Shown piece after piece: positions 17,630-27,237 of a DNA stretch of 64,000 bases. Where the stretch lies: the NCBI GenBank assembly GCA_004431415.1, contig QPMI01000581.1, forward strand, positions 36,021-100,020, read 5' to 3'. How positions within the stretch are numbered: position 1 is the first letter of the stretch; the number at the start of each line of letters is the position of its first letter. A program made the position numbers and the translations under genes. A model generated the notes under the pieces. That model was not told where the DNA came from and made no database searches. It was given only the letters and a program-made list of their open reading frames with translations. Source of the DNA: Cyanophora paradoxa. Taxonomy: Eukaryota > Glaucocystophyceae > Cyanophorales > Cyanophoraceae.

Positions 17630-17947
17630 TCAGCTAAATGTAATTGTTTCAACATCACATGCATTGTAGTCCAGAATGTTGAACAAGGTGAACTCTGGAT
17701 ACTGTAATGTGTTTCTACAAAATGGGCATTTTGTATTCCCGACTATTTCCTCTTGCTGTTTCATACACCCTATACAGATTGTCTTGAAGCACTGATCACA
17801 CACAAACTGATCATAGCTAGTCTCATCACATTTACATAAACTGCATAGAATTCGTTTATACTCTGAGTTTTCACAGGTTTCATTTCTTTCTCTAATGGTT
17901 TTTACGATTGCTGGAATATTAAGCGTTCTTTGACTCTCTTGGTTCAT
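17630..17947 (-). CDS. RING-finger protein
   Basis: 105 residues from the ATG at 17945-17947; an upstream in-frame extension runs antisense into the polymerase gene and is unlikely. It has a Cys-rich RING-like domain: CSLC, then CDQCFKTICIGCMKQ, then CPFC. The spacing fits a C3HC4-like or treble-clef cross-brace. In eukaryotic viruses such proteins commonly act as E3 ubiquitin ligases on host proteins; here that role is inferred. It is transcribed divergently from the polymerase, with a TACTTAAAGG/TATATATA promoter at 17,963-17,998. Confidence 0.65.
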   Translation of the reverse strand: MNQESQRTLNIPAIVKTIRERNETCENSEYKRILCSLCKCDETSYDQFVCDQCFKTICIGCMKQQEEIVGNTKCPFCRNTLQYPEFTLFNILDYNACDVETITFS

Positions 17948-17962
17948 TCTTGCTATTTGGCT

Positions 17963-17998
17963 TCTATATATATACAATATAAAATTTCCTTTAAGTAT
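17963..17998 (-). promoter_or_regulatory. TTAAAG + TATA promoter motif upstream of the RING gene
   Basis: Minus strand: tacttaaaggaaattt, then gtatatatatagaag, about 16 bp before the RING ATG. Same arrangement as at 17.15, 17.6, 37.9 and 38.4 kb. Confidence 0.5.
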
Positions 17999-18059
17999 TT
18001 TCGCGTTTGGACTATCCCCATTTAAAACCTCTCCTTTTATTAGGAACAAGTTAGGAACA

Positions 18060-21000
18060 ATGCCCCGAATTAGCAACAGACTCATTAGAGAAAAGAAATG
18101 GGAACTCATGGGATTACTGGGAACACTGTATGCAGCCCATGAAATAACAGAGGCTGAATATGACCGGGAAATCGGATTTATTTCAAGGGGCAGACCCACT
18201 TTGGCAAAATTGACCAGAAAAGCCAATAACCTCTATGACAAAGTTGAGACTCTTGATGAACTGGATCGCCTTAGGCAAATAGAACCAGAGGCAGAAGATG
18301 GAACAGCTATGAATGAATTATATCGCTGGCTCACATACAGAGCCAGAAGGGAAGTTGTTGTAGATGTGATTGAATATCTAGATAGAATTGCAACCTCTCT
18401 ACCAAAACGTTTAAGGGATAGTCTGGATCAATTCAGGGCAATTAAGGTTCGCTTATCGTTTATCTGCAAGTTCGTTAAAGTCAGCAATCCACAGGTTTGG
18501 ATATCGAAATACATTTACAGCGATTATTTTGTATTAACCAAATCGAGAAATATTCGAACTGAGCTGAATAAAGCAGCCCAAATTTGTCAGGAGCAGATGA
18601 ATGTTGTTGATAGCTATCGATTGGAGAGAATCGAAATGCTCAGAGTAGCTATTATGAGTTATGCTCCTACTGGTGGTTGCTATGTGAAAACACCTGAATC
18701 AATTGCAACCAAGAGAGCCACAGTGAATATTCGAAATATTGATGATTCTTGCTTTGAAAATGCCATATTAGCCTGGATCCACAGGAAAGATGTTAATTCC
18801 CACAAGAGAAGTGAGCTTACACAGTATCGTAAATGGAAATACTCACCAACCACATACAACCCATATGCACTCAATTTTGACAATATCCCATTCCCTGTTC
18901 CCTGTGATGCTGAAGTAATTGATAAATTCGAATCTCAAAATGCAGGCATTAGCATAAACATCTTTGGAATCGATGGAGAGGTCATTTATCCACTGCATCA
19001 ATCCAGTAACCCAGGCAGAAAGCAAAAGATTAATCTCATGCTCATTCATGATGATGAAGGGAATGGTCACTACATTACTATTATGTCACTCTCAAGACTT
19101 CTGAGAGTTGCCCTTGATAAAACCAATGATCAGAAGTTACACTACTGTGACACATGCTTATCTCGATTCAGGTCTGAGGCTAAACTCACTGCTCATGTGG
19201 ACTCAAATAGATGCATTGATTGGAGACTCTCAAAGGGAATCACCCCTAAACCTGAGACCACCATAGAGTTTGGACTGAAAAACCTTAGGAAAACTGTCTG
19301 GCTTCCTGTTGTGGTCTACTGCAAGATTGAACACAGAAGCATCCCCTTAGATGCATCGAAATCCAAGAGGGAAGTCTCAGCAGTCAACCTTAGAGTAGTC
19401 ACTGGGGAAGATGTTCAAGATTTTCGATTTGAGGGGCAGGATCCAATGGGAGGTCTCTTTGAATGCTTGGAGTCCAAAGCAAGAGAGCTGATCGATTTCC
19501 TGTTCACCAATATTCCCATGAATGAACTCACAGATGAGCAAAAGGCTGTTTACAGGGCTACTAAACACTGTTACCTTTGCAGTGAGAGGTTCACTAAGGA
19601 GAACTTCAAATGCAGAGATCATGATCACCACACAGGTCAGTACATTGCTCCTGCATGCAGAAACTGCAATCTGCATAGGAGAATCTCAAAGCAAACAAAA
19701 GTAGCAGTGGTTGTTGACCAAATGGATGACTGTGGGTCATTCATTTTCAGAAAAATAGCAGGTTTGGGAGATAAAAAGCGAATCGAAATCCTCTCAAAAA
19801 ACTTTGATCAATACCTTTCATTGCAATGGGGTCTTTACAAGTTCATTGATGCAAGTAATTTTATGGACTTTGGAGCTGCTGATGTGAATGAGTTAATGGA
19901 CAAATTCCAGGCTTTTAGAAGGCTTTCACACTCAGTATATGGACTTGACCCAGTTCATTATGTATCTGCCCCTGGGCTATCTTGGGATGCTATGTTAAGG
20001 ACCACCAAGGCAAAAATAGAGCTTATAAGTGATGTAGAGCAATACGAATTTGTTGAGAGGGGAATCAGGGGTGGCTTTGCAACAATGCCTTGCAGGTATG
20101 CTGAGGCTGATGGTGAAAACTCCCATATAATGCTGTTTGATGCTAACAACCTGTATGGCTACTGTTTGAGTCAGCCAATCCCAGTTGGTGATTTTAGATG
20201 GGAGACCGAATTCAACCCACAAGATAACAGATCCAGTTTCCTGGAAGTTGATCTGGATTACCCAATTAGGCTATATCTAGACCACAGTGATTTCCCCCTA
20301 ATTATTAACAAGAAAATAGTAGAATATGCAGAATTATCACAATATCAAAAGAGCCTATTAGATCTCTCAGGAGAAGAGCTTGATAAAACCCCTAAGCTAA
20401 CTGCAACCTTTGGTTCTGTGACCAACTATGTGGTTTCTGAGCCTCTCCTACAGTATCTGTTGGACAAAGGTGTGAAACTAAAAAAGGTTCACAGGGTCCT
20501 ATCATTTACTGTGGCTCCTGTAATGAAACCCTATATTGAGCTGAATACTGAGATGAGAAGGAAAGCAGTGAATAAATTCGAGGCTGATTTCTATAAGCTC
20601 ATGAATAACTCAATCTATGGGAAATGCATTGAATCTTGCAGAGGTAGATCTGTGGTTAAGATTGCAAACAGTGAGAAACTGTTTATGAAATATGCAGCCT
20701 CTCCATTGGTGAAATCAACCAGCCCCATAAACGAAAAAGCAGTTGCCTTTGAGTTTTACACAAAACATGTGAAGCTAGATAAGCCAGTTGCAATTGGGGC
20801 TTATGTTTTGGATGCTGCCAAACTGCATAATTACCAGTTCTTCTATGATACTGTAAGGTCCCAGTGGTCCAAAGCCAAGTTACTTTTCCATGATACTGAT
20901 TCCTTTTGTCTATATATCGAATCTAAGACCCTCCAAGAGGACCTAGATAATATATCCTATAATCTGGACCTAGGGGGATCTAACAGAATGACCCCAGGTA

Positions 21001-21305
21001 AATACAAAAATGAGATGCCAGGTTCTGCTATATTGGAGTATGTGGGTCTGAGAGCTAAAGTGTACAGTTTCAGAACTGCAGAGATTGAGAGAAGTAAGCT
21101 CTCTGGGACTTCAACTGAGGAACTCCAATTTAATGATTTTAAGCAGTGTTTATTTGCAGGTATCAGCAAGACTGTGACTGCAAAGCAGAAGAGAAGGGCA
21201 GATCACACAATAATAGATACTGTGAGTAGAAGGGTTGCCCTGAACTGCTTTGATGCAAAGAGATACATCTTACCAGATGGTATTAATTCTGTTCCTTTTA
21301 ATTAA
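18060..21305 (+). CDS. Protein-primed family-B DNA polymerase with degraded exonuclease motifs
   Basis: 1081 residues, Polinton type. Begins MPRISNRL, like the element B polymerase (MPRPSNRI). C2H2-like zinc finger near 360-383 (HYCDTCLSRF), embedded HNH/endonuclease VII-like zinc module near 503-540 (CYLC, CRDHDHHTGQY, CRNCN). Polymerase motifs are intact: A FDANNLYGY near 692, B KLMNNSIYGK near 845, C HDTDS near 944. Proofreading motifs are not: the Exo I site reads VVYCKIEH instead of a DxE, Exo II reads VVVDQMDDCG instead of HN-x-(Y/F)D, and about 75 residues before Exo III are missing. About 250 residues shorter than the element B enzyme. No frameshift. Replicates the linear element genome, probably without proofreading. 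Confidence 0.85.
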   Translation: MPRISNRLIREKKWELMGLLGTLYAAHEITEAEYDREIGFISRGRPTLAKLTRKANNLYDKVETLDELDRLRQIEPEAEDGTAMNELYRWLTYRARREVVVDVIEYLDRIATSLPKRLRDSLDQFRAIKVRLSFICKFVKVSNPQVWISKYIYSDYFVLTKSRNIRTELNKAAQICQEQMNVVDSYRLERIEMLRVAIMSYAPTGGCYVKTPESIATKRATVNIRNIDDSCFENAILAWIHRKDVNSHKRSELTQYRKWKYSPTTYNPYALNFDNIPFPVPCDAEVIDKFESQNAGISINIFGIDGEVIYPLHQSSNPGRKQKINLMLIHDDEGNGHYITIMSLSRLLRVALDKTNDQKLHYCDTCLSRFRSEAKLTAHVDSNRCIDWRLSKGITPKPETTIEFGLKNLRKTVWLPVVVYCKIEHRSIPLDASKSKREVSAVNLRVVTGEDVQDFRFEGQDPMGGLFECLESKARELIDFLFTNIPMNELTDEQKAVYRATKHCYLCSERFTKENFKCRDHDHHTGQYIAPACRNCNLHRRISKQTKVAVVVDQMDDCGSFIFRKIAGLGDKKRIEILSKNFDQYLSLQWGLYKFIDASNFMDFGAADVNELMDKFQAFRRLSHSVYGLDPVHYVSAPGLSWDAMLRTTKAKIELISDVEQYEFVERGIRGGFATMPCRYAEADGENSHIMLFDANNLYGYCLSQPIPVGDFRWETEFNPQDNRSSFLEVDLDYPIRLYLDHSDFPLIINKKIVEYAELSQYQKSLLDLSGEELDKTPKLTATFGSVTNYVVSEPLLQYLLDKGVKLKKVHRVLSFTVAPVMKPYIELNTEMRRKAVNKFEADFYKLMNNSIYGKCIESCRGRSVVKIANSEKLFMKYAASPLVKSTSPINEKAVAFEFYTKHVKLDKPVAIGAYVLDAAKLHNYQFFYDTVRSQWSKAKLLFHDTDSFCLYIESKTLQEDLDNISYNLDLGGSNRMTPGKYKNEMPGSAILEYVGLRAKVYSFRTAEIERSKLSGTSTEELQFNDFKQCLFAGISKTVTAKQKRRADHTIIDTVSRRVALNCFDAKRYILPDGINSVPFN

Positions 21306-21308
21306 GAG

Positions 21309-22694
21309 ATGCCAGCAACTGGAAGAATAGTTAGGAGAACCACTGACCAACTGCAAGGGAACCTACTGCCAATCACAGTTCCCAAGGAGGAAAAGGGGGA
21401 ATCTCGAATTGTTAAAAAGTCTGAAATGAAAGAGCTTGTCCCTGTAGAGATCCCAGTTGCTATTGCAGTGAAAGAAACCAGCAAGATTGCCAAGAGATTC
21501 TATGATGTGAGAACTGGTTACAAAGGGCTTCAAGCTATGAGGGCTGAGTTACCTGATGAATCCTATAAGCAGTTGCAAGAGTTCTATAAAAAACAGGAAG
21601 TTGTTCAGATCAATGCACCTGCTATATCTAGGAAGAGAGATCCCATGGTTCCAATTAGGCAACCCCTTGATACCTATGTGATTGATTTGCTCTTTTTCCC
21701 AGCTTATAAGAAACAAAACAATGGATATGATACATTTATGACTGCAATGGAATCAACACTAAGAACTGGGTATATTATACCTATAAGAGATAAATCAGCT
21801 CTCACTACATTAGCTGCATTTAAACAGCTTGAAATGAGAGTGGCAAGACCCATAGTAAAAGTTCAATCAGATGCTGGGAGTGAGTTCCAAAATCGAATAT
21901 TCCAGGAGTATTTATCTGGTAAATACATAGAACACCAAGTGAGTGGAACTGCTGACCACAGAAGCCAAGGTCGAATTGAAGCCTTCAACAAGCAGATTAA
22001 GAGACTGATCACAAACTACTGCATAGCTAATAACACAGCTAGATTCTTTGATGTGTTAGGTGATATTGAGTATAATTATAATAATACAGTCCACTCAGCT
22101 ACTAAGATGAAGCCAGTCGAAACTACAGAGGAGCATTATAGGTATATTGTGGGATTAGAAGATGAGAGATTCAAGAAATCAATAGCTTACCTTGATACCA
22201 TGCAGCCTGGCATGTTTGTTAGAGTGAAAGTTGAGAAGAACCCCTTTGCTAAACAGGGTAACAATTGGTCTAGGATGGTTTACACTGTTGATAGTAGGGA
22301 AGGCTTTAAGTTTAAGCTAAGGAGTCCCACTGGTGAGATCATAGATAACAGGTTTGCTTTCCATGAGCTGTTGCCTGTGAATGCAGTTGAGTATCTGGAA
22401 ACCCCTACAGTGGATGCCTTGGAGCAAGCTAAAGAGGAAGCCAGAGTTGATGCTGCTATAAGGAGAGAGGGCATAGAAGCTGCTAATGAAGTCCCAGATA
22501 AGCCTCTGATAGAGGCTAGGAAGGAGAAGGCTGGGAAAGTTAGCAGGGAACTCAAAAAGCTCACCATAGCAGGCACACAGAAACTTTCAGAAGTGAATAG
22601 CCAGAGGTGGTATAATGACTTTCAGACTACTAAGGAGTCATATACAGCCCCTAAACCTCAGAGAACACTAAGAGAAAGGACCAAAACTAGCTAG
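21309..22694 (+). CDS. Retroviral-type DDE integrase (element C)
   Basis: 461 residues, starting 3 bp after the polymerase stop. Catalytic core: first Asp in YVIDLLFFP near residue 126, second in VQSDAGSEF near 190, Glu in GRIEAFNKQIK. The spacing between the last two is 35 residues, a canonical D,D35E. A C-terminal SH3/chromo-like beta region follows (GMFVRVKVEKNPF) and then a long charged tail. Integrates element DNA into host chromosomes, leaving 5-6-bp target duplications in this family. The gene has only four CpG dinucleotides in 1.4 kb, all within TCGA. Confidence 0.85.
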   Translation: MPATGRIVRRTTDQLQGNLLPITVPKEEKGESRIVKKSEMKELVPVEIPVAIAVKETSKIAKRFYDVRTGYKGLQAMRAELPDESYKQLQEFYKKQEVVQINAPAISRKRDPMVPIRQPLDTYVIDLLFFPAYKKQNNGYDTFMTAMESTLRTGYIIPIRDKSALTTLAAFKQLEMRVARPIVKVQSDAGSEFQNRIFQEYLSGKYIEHQVSGTADHRSQGRIEAFNKQIKRLITNYCIANNTARFFDVLGDIEYNYNNTVHSATKMKPVETTEEHYRYIVGLEDERFKKSIAYLDTMQPGMFVRVKVEKNPFAKQGNNWSRMVYTVDSREGFKFKLRSPTGEIIDNRFAFHELLPVNAVEYLETPTVDALEQAKEEARVDAAIRREGIEAANEVPDKPLIEARKEKAGKVSRELKKLTIAGTQKLSEVNSQRWYNDFQTTKESYTAPKPQRTLRERTKTS

Positions 22695-23037
22695 TTTGCT
22701 AGGCGAAAACTCGTTTTTTCCAAATATATGTATGACTGATATACATATATGCATATGATATACACATAGTCTTGTAGATCTTTTCAAGCGCTTCACAGCG
22801 ATATGCAGAACGTTGCGGTTTGACAATCTGGTGATGCGATACAAGCGTTTGAAGATGCCGATAATCGATTTTTCGAAATTTCGGCAAGATTTCGGAATGA
22901 TGCATCATAATGATGTAATAATGATGTATCATGAACCTATAACATATATATATCGCCGTGATCGTCATGATCTCCCGAGTCCGATGGTGTGTCATATATA
23001 TCATATACATATACATTATCATGATGACGTCATGGTA
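22695..23037. other. Non-coding AT-rich region after the integrase
   Basis: No supported gene. Alternating purine/pyrimidine stretches (catatatatcatatacatat) and short ATG/CAT-rich palindromic runs. A 207-codon minus-strand frame across 22.7-23.3 kb is built of these repeats and is not credible. Confidence 0.5.
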
Positions 23038-23235
23038 ATCGATTACAGGTAATCGATTACATCCATGTAATCGATTACATTTATATAGAGAAATTAGGTA
23101 ATCGATTACAAATCGATTACATTTATATAGAGAAATAAGGTAATCGATTACAAATCGATTACATTTATATAGAGAAATAAGGTAATCGATTACAAATCGA
23201 TTACATTTATCTAAAAAAATTAAGTAATCGATTAC
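23038..23235. repeat. Tandem repeats with TAATCGATTA palindromes
   Basis: About four units of 44 bp: ggtaatcgattacaaatcga then ttacatttatatagagaaat. Each contains two GTAATCGATTAC-type palindromes. Located behind the integrase, where subterminal repeats of Polinton-like elements are expected. Confidence 0.75.
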
Positions 23236-23639
23236 TTTTGCGTTAATATCACATATATACACATAAACCCAATACAAAACACTAAAACGCATGTATCTCT
23301 TCACCAACTCATCATCTGACAAAACAAAAAACAGATTCGGAATCCTCTTGACAAGACCTGCGTGACGATGTAAGTATCATAGGCTCAATAATTCAGTCAT
23401 TTATAAGCATCTCCCCTTCATTCCCCAATTATAATTTAAGTGGACTCAAGGTTGACTCATATTAATCGTAAAAGTAGTAAAAGTATATGGATTTTGTTAC
23501 GAATTCAATGGGAGGGTTGACTAAGTGGGTTGAGTTGACTCAAATTTCACAGGAAATAACAATGAATCAGAGTATAAATGCATTTTTTGAATCAACTACA
23601 CCAACTAACACTGAGAAAGTAGAAGATATCATATAGTAT

Positions 23640-23840
23640 TACCATATATGGTTTGTCAGGCACTATAATATAGTTGTCAGGCACTTATATAGTATGTCAG
23701 GCATTGTCAGGCACCTTTTTAGAAAACTTTTCTATAATTCAAATTTCATTGTTGATCCAAACAATGATTTTGCCAAAATAAAATACTTTGTCAAAATCGA
23801 TGGATTTAATGCCTGACAAATAAATGCTGCCTGAAAGATT
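23640..23840. repeat. TTGTCAGGCA repeat cluster with inverted copies
   Basis: Four direct copies of a TGTCAGGCA core between 23,650 and 23,712 face an inverted copy (tgcctgacaa) near 23,812 and a partial tgcctga near 23,830. The layout (direct repeats, AT-rich loop, inverted repeats) parallels the palindromes at 9.3, 14.6 and 23.9 kb but with another arm sequence. No gene lies between 23,240 and 24,570. Confidence 0.65.
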
Positions 23841-23932
23841 TTAAATCACATTCCTAAGATCACATTTGAATCAACTACACCAACTAACACTGAGATTTTA
23901 ACAATGAATGAGGTCCTTACTGAATATGGTAT

Positions 23933-24025
23933 GTGTGACAGGTGTGACAGGTCTATCCCGTGGATTTTCAAAATCAATTTCTCACTAGGACTTTCCTTGG
24001 GATGGACCTGTCACACCTGTCACAC
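23933..24025. repeat. Long palindrome, family with 14.6 kb (copy 2)
   Basis: Arms 23933-23959 and 23999-24025 (gtgtgacaggtgtgacaggt..., 26 of 27 matches), plus a further acctgtcacacc direct repeat on the right. The loop is similar to copy 1 (ttttcaaaatcaattt; actttcctt). It flanks element C at the opposite end from copy 1. Confidence 0.8.
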
Positions 24026-24285
24026 CTGTCACACCCAATTATTTCAAAAATCCTAAGGGTCCCCCCTTAGAATCATTAAAACATGATAAAAACATATAAG
24101 TTTCATGTATAATTACGATTGAATTCAATAAGAGATCGATTTGTTTTATTTAACAAATGAATCTTTTATGGATCTTAATCGAGTTTAGCGATATATTTCC
24201 GATTAAATGAATTAAATTTAATTAAATTTAATCGAGAAAGTACATGAATATAATATCGATTAAATCAATTAACAAACAGACCAAT

Positions 24286-24570
24286 CACAAATAGTAAAAT
24301 GCGGAGTTTTAACCAGAGGCAAGATCTAATTGAGATTCAGTTATATTATTCGGAAATATATACAGATTATCGATAGACTCAGTAAGACTAATCGGAAAAT
24401 AAGAGAAATTTACGATAAAATATCGAAAAGAATACAAAATAAACGAAATAAATGAATATTCGATAAGATATACACAGATTAACGATTGATTGAAATAGAA
24501 TATACGAGATATATCAACAAAATCAATTAAGATAAGCCGAGGGTTAAAACTCCGCATTTTACTATGTGTG
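24286..24570. repeat. 285-bp inverted-repeat unit (junction unit 2)
   Basis: Arms 24286-24314 and 24542-24570 match at 28 of 29 (cacaaatagtaaaatgcggag...). The interior is homologous to junction unit 1 at 10.5 kb. The arms of the two units share CACA-ATAG, a GCGG core and TTTAAAC/TTTTAAC, but differ between these blocks. As at 10.8 kb, the right arm abuts a gene that lacks its 5' part. Confidence 0.75.
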
Positions 24571-26437
24571 GGGTGAAATTGATGGGATTCCAACTGAGTT
24601 CCCACCAAGCAAACATGAACATATTTGGGATGAGATCAATGACCAACCAGAATTTGCAAAGGTGGAGCCTCTTGATAACTTGGGGGTTTCTCTTTACCAG
24701 ACTTGTAATATCCCTGAAAGGATCTTTTTGAATGAACACTATGTTCATGTGAATGGGACACTTGCAAATTCAGCTATGAGAGGACCACTTCATATTAGGA
24801 CATTACCAGGCTCTTTTGAAACCCCACCACCACCAGGAGCAACCATACCAAATATCTTTGTGTCAAGCTACATGGAGGCTGACATTCCCACAGATACATT
24901 CAGAGTCCCAACAGACCCAGCAACCTACCAAAATTACAACTCTGCTATACAGGTTCATGTAGCAGATGTAAGCAGCTTAGATGGCTCAAGACCAATGATA
25001 GTTTTCAGTCGAGATAAGTATTCCTACATTCCCATAGTGGGAACTGCAAATGATAATTATGGAAGGGCAGAGCTTGCATGGATTAAAACAGATTATGGTG
25101 GGGTTCTGGAAGCCAATCAAAGAATGGCTGCAAAAAACATACACAATGAGAGCATTTCGAGAGTAGTCACAGAGGATTACCTTCAAGCTCAGAACTACAT
25201 AGATGAAACAGAACTAAATACAATCATTGCAGGTATAGGTATTGGTGTTACAGGCAATTACCTCCCTCTCACAGGTGGGACTATTGATGGAACAGTAACA
25301 GCATGTAACTTCTTTGTCCATACTGAAAGCAATCAAACCTTTCCTGTGGTTCATCCAGGAGGTGAGTATGAGATACCTGATGATCCAGCTATTATGCCCA
25401 TTAAGATTGATCTCCCTTCTGATTATGTAGGAAGGGGTGAACTAAAGACCATCTCTTTCACAGGAGATTATAATGATCTCATAAATAAACCTACTGCTGC
25501 AAATCTGCATCCTGTTGCATTTTCGGGTAGTTTCCTTGATCTAAATAATAGATCACACACCCACACAAAGGCAGAAATCACAGATTTTGCACACACTCAC
25601 ACCAAATCACAAATTACAGATTTTGCACACTTCCACACAAGAGCAGATATCACAAATTTCGCTCACACTCATGTTAAATCAGAGATATTAGATCTCGGAA
25701 ATGTTGCATATGTGGGTCACACCCATACCAAGGCAGAGATTACAGATCTTGGAAATGTTGCATATGTTGGTCACACCCACACAAAGGCAGAGATTACAGA
25801 TTTTGCACACACTCATGATTGGAATACAGATATCTATAACAAACCTGCAATTTTCTCAGGAAACTACAATGATTTGACCAATAGACCAACTCTTGATCCT
25901 TTCACAGCCACCACAATCAGAGCCAACAACACAATGTATGTAGGATCAGGTCAGATTGTAGAACCAGCAGGACCTATGTTTGAAGAAACATGGTTCTTCC
26001 ACAATTCGCAGAATTACTTTGATAAAACCTTACTTGTTCGTGGAAATGCCTATGCAAGAAATTTCTATGCTATGAACCCCTCAAATAATGCGACCATCAG
26101 TCGATGTATTACAGAGGCAGATCTTTCCAGTCAACTCAATGCATATTTTAATGGGAAAATCCAAGCAGGAACGTATGTTTACACTACTCCTTATCTTTGG
26201 GCAAATCCTGACCATAGGTTTAACCTCACTATTAATTTCAACAGCAGCTTTGCTAACCCTCCTATTGTAACAACTGGTATACAACACAATGAGACAGCCT
26301 ACTACTATCGAATGTATGTTAGGCTTAAACAAGTTTACAGTAGCTATTTCACTTGTGAGCTTGACATAGTTCCATTAAGTTCTTTTGACAGACCAGGATT
26401 TCCAGTTACAATTCATTACATTGCTGTCGCAATTTAA
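24571..26437 (+). pseudogene. N-terminally truncated second fibre gene (fibre 2)
   Basis: About 620 codons. It lacks the first roughly 415 residues of fibre 1 and has only one beta module. Homology begins exactly at the inverted-repeat arm, at the Trp of the HxHxW-x-E repeat; there is no start codon or promoter of its own. The HTHTKAEITDFA repeats and receptor-binding tip are intact. From about 25,879 to its stop it is identical to fibre 1, while the preceding part is clearly diverged. It may be a silent donor cassette for tip exchange or simply a broken copy. Confidence 0.7.
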
Positions 26438-26456
26438 CTATTTCGTAATTATAAAG

Positions 26457-26849
26457 ATGACCTCTCTATTAGAAATCCCAAACTATGAACTTGCAGCCAA
26501 ATCACTTCATAGCACCTCTCATGGAGTAGTTGATTCAACACCTGGGTATATTTGCACTGAAACTTCAAGTAATACCTCTTTCACAGAGAATAATATACTC
26601 AGAGTCAAAGAAATTCGATGTGATCGAAATGGAGGCAAGATAAGAACCACAGGAATTATTATCTCGAATAAAAATCAAGTTCAAGCAGGTCAAGTAGTCC
26701 CAGATTCAGCAGTGTATGATAATGTGGGTGGATTCACCACAGCAAAGATAGTAACTTTCGATAACACAATAAATAATTCGGCTCTTGTTGTCAAGAGTGG
26801 AGGAGCATACATTGGAGATGGGGCAAATGTTGCAGGGACTGTAACAGCG
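26457..26849 (+). pseudogene. Truncated copy of C1q-type paralogue 1
   Basis: Starts at the ATG at 26457 with the same spacing after the fibre stop as the gene at 4156. About 130 codons match paralogue 1 through SGGAYIGDGA and GTVTA, then homology stops abruptly at 26,849 in an A-run and GC-rich foreign DNA begins. The C1q tip is missing. The break marks the left end of element D. The reading frame runs on into Pro-rich nonsense. Confidence 0.75.
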
Positions 26850-27237
26850 AAAAAAAATGAGAGTACCCCCATCGGGGTGGGCCCGCCCTCTTTGCCACCC
26901 TCAACCCCCAAACCCACCCCTCACTCACCCACTCCAGCGCCTTCCCAGCCCTCATTCTTTCCCACTCTCTCGCTACGTCTACCGCCCTTCTCTCCCTCTG
27001 GTCTACCTCCCCTTCCATCCAGCAACCACTAGGTAGTATCTAGTGTCTAGGTCGATCGATATTGCAAAACGATATAGCAGTGAATTGAGGCGGGCCCCCA
27101 AACGCGCCGGTCTTTGAATCACCAACGGGTCACCGCAATTGAGGTTTCTCTTATTTTGTCATAAAGAGATCCCTTTCCAATATTGCTATGTGAAGTTGCG
27201 TTTGGAACAAGCAAAAAAATTGTGATATATACTTCCA
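26850..27237. other. Non-coding left end of element D
   Basis: C-rich on the plus strand for about 170 bp (ccctcaacccccaaaccc...), including a small palindrome tacccccatcggggtggg. It then turns mixed, with tagtatctagtgtctag and ggcgggccc blocks. No gene is visible. A tgtgatatatacttcc TATA-like stretch immediately precedes the polymerase ATG. Confidence 0.5.

Noticed and set aside
22699-23322. 207-codon minus-strand open frame
   Set aside because: It is produced by tandem 44-bp repeats and alternating AT runs; the protein is a Tyr/Ile/Cys-rich repeat with no homologue in the window.
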